Assembly: GCA_025358725.1 (NCBI GenBank)
Contig: JANYIT010000185.1
Location: 1 to 64,000, forward strand
DNA length: 64,000 nt
From: Chamaesiphon sp. GL140_3_metabinner_129_sub
Lineage (GTDB): Bacteria; Cyanobacteriota; Cyanobacteriia; Cyanobacteriales; Chamaesiphonaceae
Direction: 5' to 3'
Shown: piece by piece, positions 29,194-39,500 of the stretch
Layout: each line of letters opens with the position of its first letter
Numbering within the stretch: the first letter of the stretch is position 1
Notes under the pieces: model-generated
The model's database searches: none
The model's input: only the letters and a program-made list of their open reading frames with translations
Told to the model about the DNA's origin: nothing
Program-made: the position numbers and the translations under genes

Positions 29194-29375
29194 CTGATGC
29201 TCTTTAAAGATAACCTACCTGTAACGATCGAAGTGATACCTCGATCGTTGTAACAGGTTGTACTGATGCCAATAAACTCCATCAACTATTAACTCCGATT
29301 GCCTCCGGCACGCTACACAGAACGATTTATCAAGTTGAATTAGTTGTTTAGTTAGAAACTTTTCAAATCCCAGCA

Positions 29376-30929
29376 ATGATCAGTACGAATCAATCAGCAG
29401 AATTACCGTTAAATCCTTTGGGTGTGCAAAAAATTCACACCATGATTGAAGGTTTCGATGACATCTCTCATGGTGGCTTACCCGTCGGCAGAACGACAAT
29501 CCTCAGTGGCACATCGGGAACGGGGAAAACCATGTTAGCCGTCCAATTTATCTACAACGGGATTTCTTACTTTGATGAACCAGGGATCTTTGTAACCTTT
29601 GAAGAATCACCTGCTGATATTATTAAAAACGCACACAGTTTCGGTTGGGATCTCCAAAAATTGATTGATGATGGTAAATTATTTATCCTTGATGCTTCTC
29701 CCGATCCCGAAGGACAAGAAGTAGTCGGTAACTTCGATCTTTCCGCCTTGATTGAGCGGATTCAATATGCCTTTACCAAATATAAAGCCAAACGAGTCTC
29801 GATCGATTCCGTCACCGCCATCTTCCAACAATACGATGCTGCCTCAGTAGTAAGGCGAGAAATTTTTCGGCTAGTTGCCCGACTCAAACAAATGGGTGCT
29901 ACTACCATTATGACTACCGAACGAGTAGAAGAATATGGACCCGTCGCTCGATTTGGAGTAGAAGAATTTGTTTCCGATAACGTGGCGATCGTCCGAAATG
30001 TCCTAGAAGGAGAACGTCGCCGCCGCACAATCGAAATTCTCAAGCTTAGGGGTACAACCCACATGAAGGGAGAATATCCATTTACGATTACCAACCACGG
30101 CATCAATATCTTCCCCTTGGGCGCAATGCGCCTCACCCAGAAGTCTTCCAACGTGCGGGTATCTTCTGGAGTCAAAACTTTGGATGTTATGTGTGGTGGT
30201 GGCTATTTCAAGGACTCGATCATCCTCGCCACCGGAGCCACTGGAACGGGCAAAACTCTACTGGTGAGCAAATTCATCGAGGAAGCTTGTATGTCTGGAG
30301 AACGGGCAATTTTATTCGCCTATGAGGAATCACGAGCGCAGTTATCGCGAAATGCGTCTTCCTGGGGAATTGATTTTGAAGGATTGGAGCAAAAAGGGCT
30401 ACTCAAAATCCTCTGTACTTATCCAGAATCAGCCGGATTAGAAGATCATTTACAGACGATTAAATCTGAAATTGCCGAATTTAAACCCGATCGAATTGCG
30501 ATCGATTCACTGTCAGCTTTGGCACGAGGAGTCAGTAATAACTCTTTTCGACAGTTTGTGATTGGCGTAACTGGTTACGCTAAACAGGAAGAAATCACCG
30601 GATTTTTCACTAATACTTCCGACCAATTTATGGGATCTCATTCCATTACTGATTCCCATATCTCAACAATTACCGACACGATTTTGATGCTCCAATATGT
30701 GGAGATTCGTGGCGAAATGTCGCGGGCACTGAATGTATTTAAGATGCGTGGTTCTTGGCATGATAAGGGTATTCATGAATACACGATCAGCAAGGACGGT
30801 GCGGAAATCAAAGATTCGTTCCGTAACTACGAAGGGATTATTAGTGGTTCTCCTAGTCGAATTGCTGTAGATGAAAAATACGAACTTTCGCGGATTGTTC
30901 GAGCCGTTAGTGAAAAATCAGAGGAATAG
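29376..30929 (+). CDS. kaiC: Circadian clock ATPase/kinase KaiC
   Basis: Two RecA-like domains with GTSGTGKT and GATGTGKT Walker A motifs. Confidence 0.98.
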   Translation: MISTNQSAELPLNPLGVQKIHTMIEGFDDISHGGLPVGRTTILSGTSGTGKTMLAVQFIYNGISYFDEPGIFVTFEESPADIIKNAHSFGWDLQKLIDDGKLFILDASPDPEGQEVVGNFDLSALIERIQYAFTKYKAKRVSIDSVTAIFQQYDAASVVRREIFRLVARLKQMGATTIMTTERVEEYGPVARFGVEEFVSDNVAIVRNVLEGERRRRTIEILKLRGTTHMKGEYPFTITNHGINIFPLGAMRLTQKSSNVRVSSGVKTLDVMCGGGYFKDSIILATGATGTGKTLLVSKFIEEACMSGERAILFAYEESRAQLSRNASSWGIDFEGLEQKGLLKILCTYPESAGLEDHLQTIKSEIAEFKPDRIAIDSLSALARGVSNNSFRQFVIGVTGYAKQEEITGFFTNTSDQFMGSHSITDSHISTITDTILMLQYVEIRGEMSRALNVFKMRGSWHDKGIHEYTISKDGAEIKDSFRNYEGIISGSPSRIAVDEKYELSRIVRAVSEKSEE

Positions 30930-31022
30930 CTGAAAACTTTCATTGGTGTCGCCTTTCCCTTGGCAATCTGGGTAAATACGGCGGCTACCCTAACCACTCG
31001 ATCGATCTTCGTCATTGAATCA

Positions 31023-31064
31023 TTAGAACCGGATCAGAACGTGAATGTTCTGATCCGGTTCTAA
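31023..31064. terminator. Bidirectional hairpin between kaiC and the convergent sugar transferase
   Basis: Perfect 18-bp stem ttagaaccggatcagaac-gtgaat-gttctgatccggttctaa. Confidence 0.8.
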
Positions 31065-31080
31065 TTGTTAGGAGTATCAA

Positions 31081-32592
31081 TTAATAAGATCCCTCTCGGC
31101 ATAAGACAACCTTAATTGTTTCGAGCAATATTTTTGCATCGAGCGTAAGAGACCATTGCAAAATATAGACCATATCCCAATAGAAAATTTCTTCCGAGTC
31201 AATACTAGCACGTCCTTTAACTTGCCACATCCCAGTAATACCAGGTAAAACCTCATAGCGCAGAAATCGATCCTGAGCAAAGTGTTCGATATTTTTAATC
31301 GATAACTCATAGTCTCTAATTGCCAGAGGGCGTGGTCCCACCAGACTCATTTGTCCTTGTAAAACATTGATCAATTGCGGCAATTCATCTAAACTATAGT
31401 GCCGCAAAAACCTCCCAATTTTGGTAATCCGAGGATCTTCTTTAATTTTAAACAGTACTCCGCCTTTAACTTCATTTTGGGCTTCCAGTTTTTCTTGAAG
31501 CTCATTAGCATTTTCTACCATCGTCCGAAATTTCCAGATTTGGAACTGACGACCTTTTAAGCCAACACGACTCTGCCTATAAAAAATTGGACCAGGCGAT
31601 GATTGTTTGATTAAGATCATAATTACCACAAGCATCGGCGAGATGATAATTAAAATTAGCACTGAGGCGATCAAATCAAACAGCCGTTTGAGCCGGAAAT
31701 AAATTCCAAACATCGGTAAAGATTTAAAACGGACAGTCGAAATTTCTTCGATCATCTTCGTCTCAGCCGATCGCTGTGGTAGCTGTAGCTCAGTTGGAAC
31801 TATTCTCAGATGGATGCCAGCGGCTTTCAATTTCCAAAACAAAATGATTTGATGATCGATTGCCTGTGGGGAGCAAACAAACACCTCAGTGATGTTGGCA
31901 GATCGAACTCGATCGAGCAGCCGATCCAATTGACTCTGGAGATCCCAAACCGATAAGTCAATCACGCTATCAACTCTAAATTTTTGAGATCTCTTCAGTA
32001 ATTTTTTGACACGATCAATATCCGATCGATCTCCCAGCAGTAAGATTGGTTGCTGAAAAATCGGTTGATGCTGGCGGATTTGAATAGTAAATAAATCAAA
32101 TAAAAATCTCGCTCCGCTAATAAAGAAAAAATTTAGTAGCAACGCGATCAAAAAGACCGAATGGAATTCCCAAAGTCCAGGTCGATTAAAGAAAGCAGCG
32201 ATTAATACAACAACTTGCGCCAGTGTCAAAGATTTAAATAATTTTGCAAATCTGTGAAGTTTTTCATCAGTTCCATAGAATCCTGACGCAGCAAGAGTTC
32301 CCACAATAATCGCCAAAATCGGTACTATTGAGCCAGAAATATGTATCCCAGCGATGCGATTTGCAACTGTCCAAGCTGCAAATAACATTAAAGTATCTAG
32401 TACTATTAAAACAATTGATTGCAGCCCATTTAGTAGTGTCCACCACCGAACCGACAGATTTGTTGCTCTGATATCTTCTACTTGCGGCAGACTCTCGATG
32501 GCATTAGGCGATTTTCTGAGATCTGTCAAACGATCGCGCCAACGGTCAACTACATCAGATTGAATAGAATTTTGGATAGGGTCTTCCAGCAT
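31081..32592 (-). CDS. Polyprenyl glycosylphosphotransferase (WbaP-like sugar transferase)
   Basis: KRLFDLIASVLILIIISPMLVVIMILIKQSSPGPIFYRQSRVGLKGRQFQIWKFRTM; SLDELPQLINVLQGQMSLVGPRP. Confidence 0.93.
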   Translation of the reverse strand: MLEDPIQNSIQSDVVDRWRDRLTDLRKSPNAIESLPQVEDIRATNLSVRWWTLLNGLQSIVLIVLDTLMLFAAWTVANRIAGIHISGSIVPILAIIVGTLAASGFYGTDEKLHRFAKLFKSLTLAQVVVLIAAFFNRPGLWEFHSVFLIALLLNFFFISGARFLFDLFTIQIRQHQPIFQQPILLLGDRSDIDRVKKLLKRSQKFRVDSVIDLSVWDLQSQLDRLLDRVRSANITEVFVCSPQAIDHQIILFWKLKAAGIHLRIVPTELQLPQRSAETKMIEEISTVRFKSLPMFGIYFRLKRLFDLIASVLILIIISPMLVVIMILIKQSSPGPIFYRQSRVGLKGRQFQIWKFRTMVENANELQEKLEAQNEVKGGVLFKIKEDPRITKIGRFLRHYSLDELPQLINVLQGQMSLVGPRPLAIRDYELSIKNIEHFAQDRFLRYEVLPGITGMWQVKGRASIDSEEIFYWDMVYILQWSLTLDAKILLETIKVVLCREGSY

Positions 32593-33529
32593 AACTATTT
32601 ATAATTTTTTGTAAAGTTTTTGGTCTAATATTTAAAATCTTTATTAAACAATAAATGCAATACCCGTCACTATTTAATTGAACTATTTAAGAAGTATATT
32701 TCTCAACCTAGAAGTTAAGATAACACAGCAAAAGTCCTGAAATCTTGTGGTGTAAAGGATTCAGTCATCTGGCTGTGTCGGATTTTAAGTAGAATTAATT
32801 AAGACTAGCCTGTGTAAATAGGTCAATCTTGTAAAACACAGAACTTTTATAAATTCGATTTAAACTCAAGTGAAAAATCAATAAATTTATCAAAATGATT
32901 AATCCGAAAGTAGCTCTGTCAGGCTATTTTGTCAGTTTTATATTAAACACTTAAACCCAACTACACTTGAAACTTACAAAAAAACAAAAGTATTGACAAT
33001 TGCAAAAATAATTAATCTAGATAATAGCTACAAACGATTTTGCTTTTTCAGCAGGAAAAAAATGATACTACGTGTTTCCACTCATTGCCAATCAGAGAGG
33101 GGTTCTGCTATCGTTGAAACTAGATGTATGACACAGTGATCAAAATTTACTCAAAAGGGAGGGAACAGAATATTTTCATCCAAACAAAAAATATTTCTAT
33201 CCATATTTAGAGGGGCTTTTACAATTAGTCTTGTTTGTCTTGATGATCGACTGCAAAGAATAAGCAGCTCGATTTTGATAAAAACTTAATAAATAATTTA
33301 ATTATCGATCTATATAGGAGTGGGCTTTGATGATCTTTAGCGATCTCAGTCTCTCCAACGTAACCTTCCCATTTGTACGATCCATTGACGAGGACGGAAG
33401 GTCGAATCACAGAATAAGTGTGATCGAAATCGAGTAACAAAGATTGGCGGGATGCTGTTCAATCTATGTATGTCATCTGCCCAAAGATTAGACTTGTATC
33501 TAAAAATACTAAATCTTCTAAAAACGCTT

Positions 33530-36500
33530 ATGTCACGTAAACAATTTTGGTTAGAGCAATTACGTGGATTTGTGGGACTAACTCAGATACCGATCGCAAA
33601 AGGATCTAACTTGCAACGATCCATCGCTGATACTTCCCAATCGTTAAAGCTGTCTTTGTCCAGTAGCAATCTACTGGGCTGTCTGGCTCAACAGCAGGCT
33701 GTAGAAATTGAGACGATCATCACCGGAGCTTGGGCATTATTGCTCAGTCGGTACAGTTGCGCTGAGAACGTACTATTTGGCACACATATATTTTGTCAAC
33801 AGACCGAACGAGAGGATCATCCTCAGCCAAATCTAGTCAGCTCAGACACGATTTTACTGATGCGAGTAAAAGTTGAGCCTGAGCAATCACTCCTACCCTG
33901 GCTTCAGGAATTACAGTCGCTGCGAATCGAACTAGGGAATGGAGATCGTCATTCACTGGCGCAAATCTGCCAATGGAGCGGAATTGCTAGCCCGATCGAT
34001 CTGTGTGAGAGTTTGTTGGTACTTGAGCAGGTGGAGAGTGAAAAAGAGCAACGGCTATTGTCAGAGCCAATTAAATATCCGCTGACCTTAAAGATTGTTG
34101 CTGGGCAGCAGTTGGGTTTGAAACTGGACTACGATCCGCAACGATTTGAGGTAGCGGCGATCGATCGCTTACTAGGACACCTACACAACCTACTAGAAGG
34201 CATGGCTAGTAATCCGCACCACAGCCTAGCTGATCTGTCAATGCTCTCCGAGAGCGAACGCCATCAACTGGTAGTGGAGTGGAACGATACACGGGTTGAC
34301 TATCCAGACAAAACAATCCACCAGGTATTTGAGGAGCAGGTAGAGCTTACTCCAGATGCGATCGCGGCGATTTTGCCAGCTTTAGATGGCGGAGATACTC
34401 GCCTTACCTATCGTGAACTGAACGATCAGAGTCACAAGCTGGCGATGTTTTTGCAACAGATGGGGGTCGGCACAGAAGTGCCAGTAGCGATGTATCTAGA
34501 ACGATCGATCGAAACGCTGGTGGCGATCTTGGGTATTCTCAAAGCTGGCGGGGTCTATGTCCCGCTCGATCCGGCATCTCCTCAGGATCGACTAGCTTTG
34601 ATGCTAGAAGATATCCAACCGCCAGTACTATTAACTCAATCTCATTTAAAAGATCGGCTTCCACCTTATCCAGCTCAGATAGTTTGTCTGGACGCTGATT
34701 TCGATATCCAGCTACCATCCGTTGGCGGATGTTCTGGATCGAGTAACTCTAGTCATTTGGCATATATCAATTTCACATCTGGTTCGACTGGAAAGCCCAA
34801 AGGCGTAGCAATTCCCCATCGAGCCGTGTTGCGATTAATATTTGGTAGCCAATTTACACAGCTCGATCGCGATCGCACGTTACTTCAATTAGCCCCGATT
34901 TCATTTGATGCAGCCACCTTAGAAATTTGGGGCGCATTGCTCCACGGTGGACGCTGTATCCTGTTTCCAGGAAATGGCATCCCTGACCCGAAAGTACTGG
35001 GAACTATTATTCAGAAGTACCAAGTTACCACCCTGTGGTTGACAGCGGCATTATTTAATACAATCGTGGCTGAATCTCCCGAAGTCCTGGTCGGGGTAAA
35101 AGAATTGTTCACAGGTGGTGAAGCACTCTCACCCAGCCATATTCGCCATGCTCAGGCGCACTTGGTCGGCACCCAACTAATTAATGGCTATGGACCGACC
35201 GAAAGCACGACTTTTACCTGCTGTTATCGAATTCCCAATCCGCTCAGTCCTGAACTAACCTCAATTCCGATCGGCAGACCAATTGCCAATACTCAAGTTT
35301 ATGTCCTAGACGATCGCTCACAACCAGTGCCGATCGGTATCCCTGGTGAATTGTATATCGGTGGAGATGGGCTAGCTAGCGGCTATGTTAATCGGCCCGA
35401 ACTCACTCAGGAACGGTTTGTACACCATCCCTTTAGTGACGAACCGACTGCCCGTCTGTACAAAACTGGTGATATGGTGCGGTATTTGCCCGATGGGACG
35501 ATCGAGTTCCTAGGTAGAAAGGATGAGCAAGTGAAGATTCGGGGTTATCGGATCGAACTCGGAGAAATTGAAAGTGTATTGAGCCAACATGAGACAGTTC
35601 GAGACGCTGTGGTGATCGTGCGGGAAGATTTACCTGGACATCAGCGGTTGGTCGCTTATGTGACACCAAATGGCAACTCTCCCAATCTCGATCTTCTGAG
35701 CGGATACTTATCCAGTCAATTAGCTGAGTACATGATTCCCACGGCGATCGTTGTGCTGGACAAGCTGCCTCTGACTGTAAATGGGAAAGTAGATCGAAGA
35801 TCGCTCCCTATCCCTGTCAATAGCCACTCTGAGCCAAATTTCGTTGCTGCTAGCACCGTAATGGAACAGAACTTAGCAGATATCTGGTGTGGGGTGCTAG
35901 GTTTGGATCGGGTGGGCGTTGAAGCTAATTTTTTCGACATCGGCGGTACTTCCCTGTTGGGATTGCAAATGGTAACGCGAGTACAGAAGCAATTGGACGC
36001 TGATTTCCGGGGCGTTAAGCTCTATCAGTATCCGACAATTCGGACTCTGGCTCGATTTCTGGATCGGATCGATAGTACCCACGATCGATCTATCATTCAG
36101 CATGGCAAATCGGTTCGCAACCGAGCTAATTTGGCCACTACTCCAGCAACAGCACCGCACAACTTAGTCGCGCCTATCTGCGATGGTGTGGCGATCATCG
36201 GGATGGTGGGTCGTTTTCCTGGAGCTAATCATATTGAAGAACTGTGGCAGAATCTCTGTGCGGGAGCAGATTCAAATACTTTTTTCACCGATCTAGAAAT
36301 CGACCCCAGTATCGATCAAGAACTGCGGCACGATCCCAACTATGTCCGGGCCAGAGGGATTGTCGAAGGTGCAGAAACATTTGATGCGGCTTTCTTTGGC
36401 ATCAGCCCTAGAGAAGCAGAGGTGATGGACCCTCAGGCACGAGTATTTTTGGAACTCGCGCATCAAGCTCTAGAAACTGTTGGCTACGACCCCGATCGAT

Positions 36501-39500
36501 ATGATGGTCTGATCGGGCTATATGCAGGCTCTGGTCAGAACACCTATTTTGAGAAACACATTTCTGGTCGATCGGAAATCATTAACCGTCTGGGTGAGTT
36601 CCAGACCATGCTGGCAAACGAAAAAGACTTTTTGACTACCCGCACCTCTTATAAGCTAGGTTTAACAGGGCCGAGTCTGAGTATCAATACTGCCTGTTCT
36701 ACTTCTCTGGTTGCAGTGATTGAGGCATTTCAAAGCTTGATCAACCACCAGTGCGACATGGCACTAGCAGGGGGGGTATCGATTACAACACCCCAAAATC
36801 GGGGTTATCTCTACCAAGAGGGGAGTATGCTCTCACCAGACGGGCGATGCCGTCCATTTGATGTCAATGCTCAAGGTACCTTGTTTAACAGTGGTGCGGG
36901 GATTGTGGTGTTAAAGCGATTGGAAGATGCCTTAGAAGATGGCGATCGGATCTATGCAGTGATCAAAGGTGTGGGGATGAATAACGATGGTGCAGATAAG
37001 GTCAGCTTTACCGCACCGAGTGTCAACGGACAAGCAGCAGCGATCGCCATGGCACATGCAAATTGCGGTATCAATCCAGAAACTATTACCTATATTGAAG
37101 CTCATGGTACCGCAACGCCTCTGGGCGACCCGATCGAAATCGAAGCTCTAACGTTGGCTTTCCAATTGCAAACAACGGCTAGACAGTTTTGTGCGATCGG
37201 CTCGATCAAAGGTAATATCGGTCATGTCGTAGCCGCCGCAGGTGTCGCAGGCATCATCAAAACCGCCTTGGCACTCGATCGACAACAGATTCCGCCTAGT
37301 CTCTATTTTGAGTCACCCAACCCGTTGATCAATTTTGCCGATAGTCCGTTTTTTGTCAATACCCAATTGAAACAATGGACGACCGATCGCAATCCCCGCC
37401 GAGCAGGTGTGAGTTCATTTGGGGTTGGTGGTACGAATGCCCATGTTGTACTGGAGGAAGCCCCAGTGATGACCCCCTCAGGGCCATCGCGCCCTTGCCA
37501 ACTGCTGCTCCTGTCAGCCAAAACCGCTACAGCTTTAGAGCAGGCTACCACCAATCTCCACCAATATCTGACTCAAAGTACTGAGAGCTTGGCAGATATC
37601 GCTTATACACTGCAACAAGGACGTAAAGGATTTAACTATCGCCGGACGATCGTTTGTCAAGACACTGCCGAGGCAATATCAGCCCTGGAGACGCTAGATG
37701 TGAACCGCACCGCCACCCGTCACATCGAGCTTCGCAATCCAGAAGTGGTCTTTATGTTTCCGGGGCAAGGTTCGCAATACGTCAATATGGGTGCAAATCT
37801 CTATCAGCAGGAAACCGTCTTTAGAACGGCTGTCGATCGCTGTGCAGACATCCTAATGCCGTTACTGGGTAAAGATTTGCGCAAAATATTGTATCCCGAT
37901 CCTCGCCATCGCGAGTCGGCGGCCGATTGTTTGCGCCAGACCCAATTTACGCAACCAGCAATTTTTACGATCGAGTATGCTTTAGCTCAATTGTGGCAAA
38001 GTTGGGGCATCTACCCTGCTGCGGCAATCGGTCATAGCATTGGCGAGTTTGTGGCTGCTTGTCTAGCAGGTGTATTTTCGCTAGCAGACGGGTTGAAATT
38101 GGTTGCCACTCGCGGTCGGATGATGGGTGAAGTACCCACCGGATCGATGCTCTCAGTGCGATTGCCAGCAGCGGCAGTTGCCAACCGACTAACTAAAGAA
38201 ATGTCGATCGCTGCCATCAATGGCCCGGCTCTCTGCGTAGTATCGGGGCCAACTGAACTAGTGGACTCACTTCAACAACAACTAGAGCGCGAACAGATCA
38301 TTTGCAAACCACTTCATACCTCTCATGCTTTTCACTCCCCGATGATGGACTCCATCATTGAACCATTTGCAGCATTAGTGAAAAATATCCAGTTGTCACC
38401 ACCCCAAATCCCCTTTGTCTCGACCGTATCGGCAACGTGGATTACTGATGAGCAGGCAACCGATTATTTATATTGGGCAAATCATCTGCGGGCAACGGTG
38501 CGATTTGCTGAGGGGGTTCAAACATTATGGCAAAAACCGGAACGGGTGTTGTTGGAGATTGGGCCACGTACCATCACGGCAACACTAGCTCGACAGCAGG
38601 CAAAAGATCTCAAACGACAAATTGCGATTTCCTCCTTGGGCAGCAGTGCTGATGAAAATGCCGAGTGGACGAGCTTAATCCAGGCCATCGGGCAACTATG
38701 GCGATCTGGAGTAGAGATCGACTGGGCAGCATTTTCTGCCGATGAGTACCGTCAGCGGATTCCACTACCAACTTACCCCTTTGATCGGCAACGTTATTGG
38801 ATTGACCCCAAACCTGCCCCGATCGATACTCCTAATTTACCTCCATTGCCAGTGGAAACCCCAGCCATGCCCGACGATCGAGCTGCTCTACCCAAAATAT
38901 CCTCTGTTCAACACCCAGTGTCCGCCATGACAGAAACCCGCAGAAATCGATTGATGCCGATCCTTCAAGCCGCACTAGAAACTAATTCAGGTTTCGATCT
39001 GAGCAGTGCTGACGAGGTAACTACTTTTTTGGAGATGGGGCTAGATTCGCTTTCGCTGACTCAGGTCGCGATCGCGCTCAAAAAACAATTTAAACTCAAA
39101 ATTACTTTTCGCAATCTGTTAGAAGATTATCCCAATTTGGGGACATTGGCAGACTTTTTAGATGAAAACTTGCCAGCAGAAGCACTTCCAGCACCAGTTG
39201 CGATCGCGATTGATACTACTAATCGGCATCAAAATGGCAATGGTAATGTCATAAATCCACTGCCAATTATGCCTAGCTCAACGGCGATCGAGGGAGCCTT
39301 AGTCCACCATCTACAAGGTGTCGTCCGTGAATTGGCACGAGGAGTGGCGCAAGAACTGGCACTTTTGGGTCAAACAGGTGTGGCGACTGCTCCCACCGAC
39401 ACCCCAGTACCCTCTAGTAAAGTTCTCCAGACACAGCCAGACACAGCTTTAGCCGCTCCGAAGAAATCTTCTGGGCCAGGAGCCAAAATCGAAAAAACTG

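Noticed and set aside
33225-33440. Minus-strand 71-aa ORF with a vaguely epimerase-like stretch (YSVIRPSVLVNG)
   Set aside because: Too short, no Rossmann motif and no extension upstream or downstream; possible remnant but not supportable from sequence alone.
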